Assembly: GCA_965278985.1 (NCBI GenBank)
Contig: OZ257131.1
Location: 1,674,001-1,738,000, forward strand
Length of the DNA: 64,000 bases
Direction: 5' to 3'
From: CAISIP01 sp965278985
Lineage (GTDB): Bacteria; Pseudomonadota; Gammaproteobacteria; Burkholderiales; Burkholderiaceae_C
How positions within the stretch are numbered: the stretch's first letter is position 1; every line of letters starts with the position of its first letter. The notes beneath the pieces are model-generated. The model was given only the letters and a program-made list of their open reading frames with translations, did not search any database and was not told the origin of the DNA. The position numbers and the translations under genes are program-made. Positions 42,696-51,199 of the stretch are shown here, piece after piece.

Positions 42696-43610
42696 TCATG
42701 ACACCGCCGCCTTCCTGAACGTCCCGGGTGTCACGCCGGTGGCGCGCTTGAACACCCGGTTGAAGGCAGCGACGGATTCATACCCCACCTGCGCTGCCAC
42801 CTCCGCGAGCGCCATGCGCGGCTGCTGCATCAGGCGCGTGGCGGTGAACATGCGCCACTGGGTCAGGTAGTCCAGCGGCGTCTGCCCCACCACGGAGCGG
42901 AAGCGGACGGCGAAGGCGGAGCGGGACATGCCCGCCAGGCGGGCCAGCTCTTCCACCGTCCAGCCCTTGGCGGGCTCCGTGTGCATGGCCTCCACCGCGC
43001 GCACCAGTTGCCGGTCCGCGATGGCGGCCAGCCATCCCTGCGTGGGCGCACCCGCCTGTGAGGCATAGGCGCGGATGGCGTGCAGGAACAGCAGCTCGAA
43101 CAGGCGGCTCACGGCAGCCTGCGAGCCCATGCGCGGCTCTTCCGTCTCCACCGCCAGCAACTCCAGGACCGACTGGAAAGCCAGGCTGCGGCTCTGGTCC
43201 AGCTGCAGAAGCAGCAGCCGGGGCAATGCATCGAGCAACGGGCCGGCCTCGTGGGGATCGAGCTGGAAGATGCCACTGATGAAGCTGGTGACCGCGCCCC
43301 CACCGCCTACCGCGATGCGGTTGCCCATGCGCAGCTTTTCCACCTCCACGCAATCGATCGTCAGCGAGCTGGCCTGGTCGTGCAGACGGTACGGTTCGTC
43401 GTCGACCATCATGAACACGTCGCCGCTGCGCAGCGTGACCGGCTCCGCCCGGCTGGCCGCGCTGAGGATGGCGGACCCGCGCAACACCAGCACGAACTGG
43501 ACCCCGGTCACTCCCTTGGAGGCGAAGCCCCAGGGCGCGCTCGCGTCCAGGCGCGTGAACTGTGCATCGCGAATGCGCGTACCGGCAAGGATGTCGCTGA
43601 GAGGATCCAT
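42696..43610 (-). CDS. AraC-family regulator with cupin-type sensor
   Basis: 304 residues. The N-terminal cupin-like domain (GFASKGVTGVQFVLVLRGSA, split as GFASKGVTGV and QFVLVLRGSA; LRSGDVFMM) is of the cupin_6 type common in AraC regulators of Burkholderiales. The C-terminal double helix-turn-helix spans about 205-304 (TVEELARLAGMSRSAFAVRF; ALAEVAAQVGYESVAAFNRVFKR). Divergent from the quinone oxidoreductase gene, with a 115-base gap holding two half-site repeats, so it probably controls that gene. The gap to the binding-protein gene (42597-42695) has no clear terminator. Confidence 0.9.
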   Translation of the reverse strand: MDPLSDILAGTRIRDAQFTRLDASAPWGFASKGVTGVQFVLVLRGSAILSAASRAEPVTLRSGDVFMMVDDEPYRLHDQASSLTIDCVEVEKLRMGNRIAVGGGGAVTSFISGIFQLDPHEAGPLLDALPRLLLLQLDQSRSLAFQSVLELLAVETEEPRMGSQAAVSRLFELLFLHAIRAYASQAGAPTQGWLAAIADRQLVRAVEAMHTEPAKGWTVEELARLAGMSRSAFAVRFRSVVGQTPLDYLTQWRMFTATRLMQQPRMALAEVAAQVGYESVAAFNRVFKRATGVTPGTFRKAAVS

Positions 43611-43624
43611 GGAGATTCCAGAAT

Positions 43625-43650
43625 TGGACGATCGGGCAATAGAAATGGAC
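43625..43650. promoter_or_regulatory. Candidate AraC half-sites (TGGAC, 21 bp apart)
   Basis: TGGACGAT and TGGACTAT begin at 43625 and 43646, exactly two helical turns apart on the same strand, in the divergent gap between the AraC-type gene and the oxidoreductase gene. AraC regulators usually bind two direct half-sites 21 bp apart, so this spacing is suggestive; the repeats are short. Confidence 0.4.
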
Positions 43651-43725
43651 TATTCAGACTCTATCGTATCTCCAGTCCCCATACGATCATGCCCTTTACA
43701 ACCTGTTCAAGAAAGCACGATCAAC

Positions 43726-44694
43726 ATGCGATCCATCGTGATGGCGGCCCCCGGCGGCCCAGACGTTCTGCAATACGTGGACGGCCCCGAGCCCGTGCCC
43801 GGACCGGGCCAGGCGCTGGTCCAGGTGGCTGCGGCCGGTGTGAACTTCATGGACACCGGCGTGCGGCGTGGCCAGTTCTGGACCGAGCTGCCGGATCCCA
43901 AAGTGCTGGGCGCCGAAGGCGCGGGCCGCGTGCTTGCCGTGGGAGAGGGCGTGGACTCGGTGCACCCGGGCCAGCGCGTGGCCTGGACCTATGGGCCCGG
44001 CAGTTATGCCGAACGCGTGGTCGTGGCCGCGGATGCGCTGGTTGCCGTGCCCAACGGCATCGACGACCAGACCGCTGCCGCCGTGATGATGCAGGGCCTG
44101 ACGGCCAGCCATTTCGCCACCGACTTCTACCCCGTGCAGCCGGGTGACGTGGCGCTGGTGCACGCGGCCGCCGGCGGCGTGGGCCTGCTGCTCACGCAGA
44201 TCATCAAGCTGCGCGGTGGCCGCGTGATCGGCCGCGTGTCCAGCGCGGACAAGGTGGCCATGGCCCGGGCCGCCGGTGCCGACCACGTGGTCGTGGATGC
44301 CGAGGGCCGCTTCGCCGACGAGGTGCTGTGCCTGACCGACGCCGAGGGCGTGCATGTGGTGTACGACGGCTCGGGGCCGGCCACCTTCCAGGACTCGCTG
44401 GCCTCGCTGCGCCGCGGCGGCACGTTCTGCTGGTTCGGCCCCGTGCTCGGCGGCCCCGGAGCACTGGATATCCAGAGCCTGCCCCGCAGCATCAAGATCG
44501 GTTATGGCGTCTTCAGGGACCATATCGCCACGCCTGCCCTGCTTCGCGCGCGGGCCGCGCGAATCTTCGACTGGATTGCGCAAGGCGATCTGCGTGTGAC
44601 CGTCGGTGCCACCTATCCGCTGGCCGCGGCGGCGCAGGCGCATGCCGACATGGAGAGCCGGCGCACCACGGGCAAGCTGCTGCTGATTCCCTGA
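43726..44694 (+). CDS. Quinone oxidoreductase-type zinc-independent MDR protein
   Basis: 322 residues. GroES-like N-terminal domain (VAAAGVNFMDTGVRRG) without the zinc-binding cysteines. Then a Rossmann domain with VHAAAGGVGLLLTQ (NADPH loop AAGGVG) and a C-terminal AQAHADMESRRTTGKLLL ending typical of quinone reductases. It uses NADPH to reduce quinones or alpha,beta-unsaturated carbonyls. It probably responds to the AraC-type regulator transcribed in the other direction. ATG 43726 lacks a strong ribosome-binding site, but the family homology begins there. Confidence 0.88.
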   Translation: MRSIVMAAPGGPDVLQYVDGPEPVPGPGQALVQVAAAGVNFMDTGVRRGQFWTELPDPKVLGAEGAGRVLAVGEGVDSVHPGQRVAWTYGPGSYAERVVVAADALVAVPNGIDDQTAAAVMMQGLTASHFATDFYPVQPGDVALVHAAAGGVGLLLTQIIKLRGGRVIGRVSSADKVAMARAAGADHVVVDAEGRFADEVLCLTDAEGVHVVYDGSGPATFQDSLASLRRGGTFCWFGPVLGGPGALDIQSLPRSIKIGYGVFRDHIATPALLRARAARIFDWIAQGDLRVTVGATYPLAAAAQAHADMESRRTTGKLLLIP

Positions 44695-44832
44695 GCTTCT
44701 GCGGCGACGCCGGTTGACGTGGTGAAAGGGTTGGGCGCCAGCGTGTCAGGGTGGCCGCGTGGACAGGTACACGCAATGCCGGGGCGCGGCGCAAAGCGCC
44801 CGATCCGCACGACGGTCCCTTGGCAGCGCCCC

Positions 44833-45750
44833 TTATGCCGGCAGGAACCCCTCTATCGACAGGTACCGCTCCCCCGTGTCGTAGTTGAAGCCCAGCACCC
44901 GGCTGCCGGCCGGCAGCTCGGGCAGCTTCTGCGCGATGGCCGCCAGCGTGGCGCCGGAGGAGATGCCCACCAGCATGCCCTCCTCACGCGCGCTGCGGCG
45001 CCCCATCTCGCGCGCGGCTTCGGCATCGACCTGGATCACGCCATCCAGCAAGCTGGTGTCCAGGTTCTTCGGGATGAAGCCCGCGCCGATGCCCTGGATG
45101 GGGTGCGGGGACGGTGCACCGCCCGAGATCACGGGCGAGGCCTGCGGCTCCACCGCGAACACTTTCAGCTGTGGCCACTGCGCCTTGAGCACCCGCGCGC
45201 AACCCGACAGGTGACCGCCCGTACCCACGCCGGTGATCAGCGCGTCCAGCCCGCCGGGGAAGTCCGCAATGATCTCCTGCGCCGTCGTGCGCACATGCAC
45301 CTCCACATTGGCCGGGTTCTCGAACTGCTGCGGCATCCAGGCGCCGGGCGTGGCGGCCACGATCTCCTCGGCGCGGGCGATGGAGCCCTTCATGCCCTTC
45401 TCGCGCGGCGTGAGCTCGAAGCTGGCGCCGTAGGCCAGCATCAGCCGCCGTCGCTCGACCGACATGGAGTCGGGCATGACCAGCACCAGCTTGTAGCCCT
45501 TGACCGCCGCCACCATGGCCAGGCCCACACCCGTGTTGCCCGAGGTGGGTTCGACGATGGTGCCACCGGGCTGCAGCTTGCCAGTCTTTTCGGCGTCTTC
45601 GACCATCGACAGCGCGATGCGGTCCTTGATGGAGCCGCCGGGGTTGCTGCGCTCGGATTTGATCCAGACCTGGGCCGTGGGCCCGAAGAGGCGCTGGATG
45701 CGGATGTGGGGGGTGTTGCCGATGGTGTCGAGGATGGTGGTGGCGGGCAT
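44833..45750 (-). CDS. cysK: Cysteine synthase A (O-acetylserine sulfhydrylase)
   Basis: 305 residues. PLP-lysine Lys42 in NPGGSIKDR, substrate loop TSGNTGVG, and the phosphate-binding GTGGHLSG glycine loop. Length and motifs fit CysK rather than CysM or cystathionine beta-synthase. It makes cysteine from O-acetylserine and sulfide. The start ATG 45750 has GGAG upstream. It faces away from a MocR-type regulator across a 304-base gap; control by that regulator is possible but not shown by any clear site. Convergent with the oxidoreductase gene on the other side. Confidence 0.92.
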   Translation of the reverse strand: MPATTILDTIGNTPHIRIQRLFGPTAQVWIKSERSNPGGSIKDRIALSMVEDAEKTGKLQPGGTIVEPTSGNTGVGLAMVAAVKGYKLVLVMPDSMSVERRRLMLAYGASFELTPREKGMKGSIARAEEIVAATPGAWMPQQFENPANVEVHVRTTAQEIIADFPGGLDALITGVGTGGHLSGCARVLKAQWPQLKVFAVEPQASPVISGGAPSPHPIQGIGAGFIPKNLDTSLLDGVIQVDAEAAREMGRRSAREEGMLVGISSGATLAAIAQKLPELPAGSRVLGFNYDTGERYLSIEGFLPA

Positions 45751-46054
45751 GAGAGCTCCTTGTGGGGTGTCGATGAGGTTCTCCACGACAGCGCCTGCAG
45801 GTAGCGATGTCGATGGACCGGAACGGGCGTACGCGGTGGATGCGGGGTGAACGATACCTCGCCGCGCAGCGACGGGATCGGGGCACAGGCCGGCGAGCCC
45901 GACGCGTCGGGCGCGATTGCTGCCGCGGTGGGCGAGAGGGTTGCGTTCACGCAGGCGCAGGCACCACGCGATGACGCCCACAACGCCCGCAAAGGGCCTA
46001 AGATGCAGTACGCCCTGCCCAGCCAGCAGTTGTCCAAGGCGCGGTGCCCACACC
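45751..46054. other. Divergent control region between cysK and the MocR-type gene
   Basis: A 304-base gap between divergent starts. No ORF, tRNA or riboswitch is recognisable, and no convincing -35/-10 pair was found by eye. It must contain both promoters and, if the MocR-type protein is autoregulated, its target. Confidence 0.5.
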
Positions 46055-47524
46055 ATGCCCCAACGCCCCACCGCCACCTCCCCGCGGTACGAACTGCTGG
46101 CGCGCGAACTCGCGCAGCAGATCGCTGCCGGCGTGCTGCGTCCCGGGGATCGCCTGCCTTCCGTGCGGCAGGCCTGTGCCAGCCGGGGTGTGAGCCCGAG
46201 CACGGTCTTCCAGGCCTACTACCAGCTCGAGTCCCGCGGCCTGGTCCGCGCGGTGCCCCGGTCGGGCTACTTCGTCGCTGCGCGCCCCAGCGGCGCCTTG
46301 TTGCCGGAACCGCAGGCGTCGCAGCCGCAGTCCGGATCGCAGCCCATCGAGATCAACGACCTGATCTACGCGTGCCTCGGCACCGCGCGTGCGCGCACCA
46401 TCATGCCCTTCGGGTCCGCGTTCCTGAGCCCGGCGCTGTTCCCACTCGACCGGCTGCGCCGCGCGCTGATCTCCAGCATGCGGCGGCTCGACCCCTGGCG
46501 CATGGCCGAAGACCTGCCACCGGGCAACCTGCAGCTCAAGCGCGAGATCGCGAAGCGCTACCTGCGCCAGGGCTTTGCCGTGGCCACCGACGAGATCGTG
46601 CTCACCCACGGCGCGATCGAAGCGCTGAACCTGTGCCTCAACGCGGTGGCGCGGCCGGGTGACGCGGTGGTGGTCGAGTCCCCCACCTTCTACGTGGCGC
46701 TGCAGGCCATGCAGCGCCTGGGCTTGCGCGCCATCGAGGTGCCGACGCATGTGCGCGAAGGGATCGACCTCGGCCGGCTGGCGCAGGTGCTCGCGCTCTA
46801 CCGCCCGAAGGCCTGCTGGATCATGACGAGCTTCCAGAACCCGCTCGGCAGCCTGATGCCCGAAGCCAAGAAGCGCGACCTCGTCGCGCTACTGGCCCGG
46901 CACGATGTGCCGTTGATCGAAGACGACGTCTATGCGGAGCTCTACGAGGGCCAGGTGGCGCCGCTGCCGGCCAAGGCCTTCGACCGCAGCGGCCTGGTGC
47001 TGCACTGCGCGTCGTTCTCCAAATGCCTGGCGCCGGGCTATCGCGTCGGCTGGGCGGCGCCCGGCCGATTCACGCGCGAGGTCGAGCGGCTGAAGTTGAC
47101 GACGAGCCTGTCGGGCTCGATTCCGGTGCAGGCGGCGATCGCGGGCTACCTGCAGGAGGGTGGCTACGACCTCCACCTGCGCAACCTGCGCAAGGCCCTG
47201 CAGGCGCAGCGCAACAGCCTCTTCGACGCCGTGACCCGGAGCTTTCCGCAAGGGACGCGGGCCGTGCGGCCGGCCGGCGGTTACTTCGTGTGGGTGGAGT
47301 TGCCCACCGGGGTCGACGCGATGGCGCTGCACAAGGCCGCGATGGAACACCACATCAGCCTGGCGCCGGGCCCGATGTTCTCGGCGCGCGCGGAGTTCCA
47401 GCACCACGTCCGGCTGACCTGTGGCCAACCCTGGACCGAAACGCTGGAGCGCGCGATGCGCACGCTGGCGCGGCTGGTCGATGACGCACCGCGGGCCGTG
47501 GCCGCCGCACAGTCCCCCATCTGA
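46055..47524 (+). CDS. MocR-type GntR/aminotransferase transcriptional regulator
   Basis: 489 residues from ATG 46055. N-terminal GntR winged helix (YELLARELAQQIAAGVLRPGDRLPSVRQ, split as AQQIAAGVLRPGDRLPSVRQ) joined to a fold-type I aminotransferase domain with PLP-binding Lys323 in ASFSKCLAPG, plus TSFQNPLG. MocR proteins such as GabR, PdxR and TauR use PLP adducts as effectors and control neighbouring genes. The nearest target is cysK, which would make an amino-acid-linked signal plausible; the c-di-GMP module downstream, 63 bases after its stop, may be read from the same promoter. Confidence 0.9.
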   Translation: MPQRPTATSPRYELLARELAQQIAAGVLRPGDRLPSVRQACASRGVSPSTVFQAYYQLESRGLVRAVPRSGYFVAARPSGALLPEPQASQPQSGSQPIEINDLIYACLGTARARTIMPFGSAFLSPALFPLDRLRRALISSMRRLDPWRMAEDLPPGNLQLKREIAKRYLRQGFAVATDEIVLTHGAIEALNLCLNAVARPGDAVVVESPTFYVALQAMQRLGLRAIEVPTHVREGIDLGRLAQVLALYRPKACWIMTSFQNPLGSLMPEAKKRDLVALLARHDVPLIEDDVYAELYEGQVAPLPAKAFDRSGLVLHCASFSKCLAPGYRVGWAAPGRFTREVERLKLTTSLSGSIPVQAAIAGYLQEGGYDLHLRNLRKALQAQRNSLFDAVTRSFPQGTRAVRPAGGYFVWVELPTGVDAMALHKAAMEHHISLAPGPMFSARAEFQHHVRLTCGQPWTETLERAMRTLARLVDDAPRAVAAAQSPI

Positions 47525-47587
47525 TCCGGTCGCCCAGGCCCGCAACTGCGCATGCCACCGGCGCAGGCCGCCGCACACACTGGCGGC

Positions 47588-50293
47588 ATGCCAAAAAAAC
47601 ATGCCTCCCCGGATAAGCCGCACCGCCCTGCCGCGCTGACGTGCGTCGCGACCACCCCCGCGCCCACGGGCCCGGAGATGACCCTGCAGGAGGTGCTGGA
47701 CCGGCTGGGCCCGTCCATCTTCGCCGGCCTGCTCGACACCGATGGCGTGCTGCGTTATGCCAACCAGGCCGCACTGCGGGCCATCGGCAGCACGCCGGAG
47801 CAGGTGCTCGGCCAGCGCTTCGACGCCACCCCCTGGTGGCAGGCATGCGATCTCTCGCGGGAGCGGCTGCAACAGGCGCTGGCCAGCGCATTGCGTGGCG
47901 AGGCCGCGCGTTTCGACGCGCGCGTGGCCACGAGCAGCGGCGCCACCTTGTCGATGGACTTCTCGCTGTTGCCGCTTTACGGCCCGGACGGCCGGGTGCT
48001 GTGGCTGATCCCGTCTGCGCGCGACGTCAGCGAACGCGAACACGCCCAGCACCAGTTGCAGCTCACGCGGCATGCCGTGGAGCAGGCCAACGACGCGCTG
48101 CTGCAGGTCGGCCCCGACGGCGCCTTTCGCGATGCCAACGCCGCGGCCTGCCGCCTTCTGGGCCTGGAGCACGCGCAACTGCTGCGGTTGCGTGTGCCCG
48201 ACGTCGACACGCAGGTCGACGCGACGCAATGGCCGCAGCGCTGGCGTGAACTGTGCGAGCGCGGCTCCCTGCGCTTCGAGACCACCGTGCGCCACCAGGA
48301 GGGCCACGAGATTCCGGTCGATGTCTCGGTCAGCCTGGTGACCAGCGACGAGATGTCCTTCGCCCATGTCTGTGTCGACGACCTGCGCGAGCGCCGGGCC
48401 GCCGAACGCCGCATCGGCCAACTGCTGCAGTTCGACGAACTGACCGGGCTGCCGAACCGCCAGCTGCTCTTCGAGCGCCTGGCCACCACCCTGCAGACCA
48501 GCGCCCACACCACGGTGCTGGTGCTGGAGCTTGACCGGTTCAAGCGCATCAACGACGGGCTCGGCCCGCACATCGGCGACGCCGTGCTGCGCGAGGTGGC
48601 ACAGCGCATCACCGCCACCGTGCGCAGCATCGATCTCGTGGCGCGCCGCGGCGGCGACGAGTTCGTGGTCGTGATGCCGGCGCCGTCCACGCCACCGATG
48701 CATACGGCGCAGGCGCTGCTCGACGGCATCGCCCGGCCGATGGCGATCGACGGGCACGAGATCCACCTCACCTGCAGCATCGGCATCACCTCGGCACCCG
48801 GAGACGGCGACAACGCCGACACGCTGGTGCGCCGCGCCAACGCCGCCCTGCACCAGGCCAGGCTGCTGGGCCGCAACCAGATCTGCGCCTACGCCGGCGC
48901 CCCGCACGACGAAGACCCCGCACGGCTGGCGCTGGAGACCGCGCTGCGCAAGGCGCTGCGCGACGATCAGCTCGAACTGCACTACCAGCCACAGGTCGAC
49001 CTGGTGCTGGGCCGCATCGTCGGCGTCGAAGCCTTGCTGCGCTGGCAGCATCCGGCGCTGGGCAGCATCGCACCCGACCGCTTCATCCCGATCGCCGAAG
49101 AGACCGGCCTGATCGTGGCCATCGGCGACTGGGCGCTGCGCCGCGCGATCGAACAGGCAGCGGCCTGGCAGCACGCGGGCCTGCCACTGCTGCGCACGGC
49201 GGTCAACCTGTCGGCCCGCCAGCTGCTGCAGCCGGACCTGGCGCGGCGCATTGAAACCTTGCTCGCCACCACCGGCCTGGACCCGCGGCTGTTCGGCGTC
49301 GAGGTCACCGAGAGCATGCTGATCGGCAACGTCGAACAGGCGGTGCAGCACCTGCAGGCGCTGCGCGCGCTGGGTGTCGAAGTCTCACTCGACGACTTCG
49401 GCACAGGCTACTCGAGCCTGAGCTACCTGCGCCGCCTGCCGGTGGACGTGGTCAAGATCGACCGCTCGCTGGTGCCCGACGTCACGGCGCCGGCGCAGGA
49501 CGTGTCGATCACGCGGGCCATCATCACGATGGCGCACCAGCTGCAGATGAAGGTGCTGGCCGAGGGCGTCGAGAGCGAAGGCCAGGCGACGCTGCTGGCC
49601 GCCAACCAGTGCGACCAGATGCAGGGCTACTGGTTCAGCGCCGCGGTGCCGGCAGCGGCGATCGAGGCGATGCTGCGCGAAGGCCGGCAGATCGATCCGG
49701 CGCTGCTGGACCGGCGCGCCCGGCAGCCCACCCTGCTGCTGGTGGATGACGAGGAGAACATCGTCGCCGCGCTGCGCCGGCTGTTGCGCGCTGAAGGCTG
49801 GCTGGTGCTCGGCGCCACCAGCGCGGAGCAGGCGCTGCAGCTGATGGCACGGCATGAGGTCGACGTGATCCTGTCCGACCAGCGCATGCCGGGCATGACC
49901 GGCGTGGAGTTGCTGCGCCGGGCCCGGGTGCTGTACCCGGACACGGTCCGCCTGGTGCTGTCCGGCTACACCGATCTGCAGTCGGTCACCGACGCGATCA
50001 ACGAAGGCGCGATCTACAAGTTCCTCGCCAAGCCGTGGGATGACGCGCAGTTGCGGGACCACCTGCGCGAGGCTTTCGCAGCGAAGGAGACGGCGGACCA
50101 GAGCCGCCGCCTCCACCAGGAGTTGCAATCCGCCAACCGCGACCTGGCCGAACTGAACCGGCAGCTGCGCACGCCGCCGGCAGACAGGCACGCGCAAGAC
50201 CCGCGCGACGACGGCCAACGCGAGGCGGCACGGCTGGGGCCGGATGGCATGCCCATGCCCACTGTCGGCATCGACGAAGACGTGCTGCCCTGA
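47588..50293 (+). CDS. PAS-PAS-GGDEF-EAL-REC c-di-GMP protein
   Basis: 901 residues from ATG 47588; ATG 47678 is also possible, and neither has a strong ribosome-binding site. Two PAS-like domains (about 35-145 and 155-270), GGDEF at 355-359 (with RSID as a possible I-site), EAL with Glu481, then a C-terminal receiver domain (VDDEENIVAALRRLL, phospho-acceptor Asp764 in LSDQRMPG) and a coiled-coil tail. A receiver at the C-terminus after EAL is unusual; it normally precedes the output. The protein has no membrane segment. The receiver resembles that of the HD-GYP protein at 51196, so the intervening histidine kinase may phosphorylate both. Confidence 0.88.
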   Translation: MPKKHASPDKPHRPAALTCVATTPAPTGPEMTLQEVLDRLGPSIFAGLLDTDGVLRYANQAALRAIGSTPEQVLGQRFDATPWWQACDLSRERLQQALASALRGEAARFDARVATSSGATLSMDFSLLPLYGPDGRVLWLIPSARDVSEREHAQHQLQLTRHAVEQANDALLQVGPDGAFRDANAAACRLLGLEHAQLLRLRVPDVDTQVDATQWPQRWRELCERGSLRFETTVRHQEGHEIPVDVSVSLVTSDEMSFAHVCVDDLRERRAAERRIGQLLQFDELTGLPNRQLLFERLATTLQTSAHTTVLVLELDRFKRINDGLGPHIGDAVLREVAQRITATVRSIDLVARRGGDEFVVVMPAPSTPPMHTAQALLDGIARPMAIDGHEIHLTCSIGITSAPGDGDNADTLVRRANAALHQARLLGRNQICAYAGAPHDEDPARLALETALRKALRDDQLELHYQPQVDLVLGRIVGVEALLRWQHPALGSIAPDRFIPIAEETGLIVAIGDWALRRAIEQAAAWQHAGLPLLRTAVNLSARQLLQPDLARRIETLLATTGLDPRLFGVEVTESMLIGNVEQAVQHLQALRALGVEVSLDDFGTGYSSLSYLRRLPVDVVKIDRSLVPDVTAPAQDVSITRAIITMAHQLQMKVLAEGVESEGQATLLAANQCDQMQGYWFSAAVPAAAIEAMLREGRQIDPALLDRRARQPTLLLVDDEENIVAALRRLLRAEGWLVLGATSAEQALQLMARHEVDVILSDQRMPGMTGVELLRRARVLYPDTVRLVLSGYTDLQSVTDAINEGAIYKFLAKPWDDAQLRDHLREAFAAKETADQSRRLHQELQSANRDLAELNRQLRTPPADRHAQDPRDDGQREAARLGPDGMPMPTVGIDEDVLP

Positions 50294-50302
50294 GGCCCGC
50301 CC

Positions 50303-51199
50303 ATGCCTGAATCCGAACCCATCACCCTGCAGCGCGCGAACCAGTCGCTGCGCGCCTTGAACGAGGGCATGCACAACGCCCAGGCCCAGCTCCTGCAGTC
50401 CAAGCGGCTGGCCTCGATCGGCCAGCTGGCCGCCGGTGTGGCGCACGAGATCAACAACCCGATCGGCTACGTGTTCTCCAACTTCGGCACGCTGGAGGGC
50501 TACCTTGCGCGCCTGGTAGAGATGCTGGAGGCCTACGAGCAGGCCGAACCGGCGCTGGCCGACAGCGCCATCGCCGGCCGGCTCGCGGCCCTGCGCGGGC
50601 GCGTCGAGCTCGACTACCTGAAGCAGGACATCCCGCTGCTGATGGCCGAGTCGAAGGAGGGCCTGTCACGGGTGCGCAAGATCGTCCAGGACCTCAAGGA
50701 CTTCTCGCGGGTCGACACCCAGCAGGAGTGGGTCTGGGCCTCGCTGCACCAGGGCATCGACTCGACGCTCAACATCGTGGCCAACGAGATCAAGTACCGC
50801 GCCGACGTGCGCCGTGCGTACGGTAACCTGCCCGACATCGAATGCCTGCCGTCCGAGCTGAACCAGGTGTTCCTGAACCTGCTGGTCAACGCCGCCCATG
50901 CGATCGGCCCCGAGCGCGGGCTCATCGTCGTGCGCAGCGGCGACGCCGGCAGCGAGGTCTGGGTCGAGGTGGAGGACAACGGCTGCGGCATCGCGCCGGA
51001 ACAGCTGGCGCGCATCTTCGATCCCTTCTTCACGACCAAGCCGGTCGGCCGTGGCACCGGCCTGGGCCTGTCACTGGCCTACGGCATCGTGCAGAAGCAC
51101 CACGGACGCATCGACGTGCGCAGCGAGCCGGGCTGCGGCTCGTGCTTCCGCGTCACGCTGCCGGTGCGGCGCCCGGCTGCCGAAGGGGCCGCGCCATGA
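50303..51199 (+). CDS. Soluble histidine kinase, no separate sensor domain
   Basis: 298 residues. A short helical N-terminus (LNEGMHNAQAQLLQSKRLAS) leads straight into the H-box (GVAHEINNPIGY, His48), then the ATPase domain with NLLVNAAHAI (N box), DNGCGIAPE (G1), FDPFFTTK (F) and GRGTGLGLSL (G2). There is no membrane segment, PAS or other obvious input, so its signal probably comes through a partner such as the PAS-bearing protein encoded just upstream. It starts 9 bases after that gene and its stop overlaps the HD-GYP start, so the three are co-transcribed. Confidence 0.9.
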   Translation: MPESEPITLQRANQSLRALNEGMHNAQAQLLQSKRLASIGQLAAGVAHEINNPIGYVFSNFGTLEGYLARLVEMLEAYEQAEPALADSAIAGRLAALRGRVELDYLKQDIPLLMAESKEGLSRVRKIVQDLKDFSRVDTQQEWVWASLHQGIDSTLNIVANEIKYRADVRRAYGNLPDIECLPSELNQVFLNLLVNAAHAIGPERGLIVVRSGDAGSEVWVEVEDNGCGIAPEQLARIFDPFFTTKPVGRGTGLGLSLAYGIVQKHHGRIDVRSEPGCGSCFRVTLPVRRPAAEGAAP

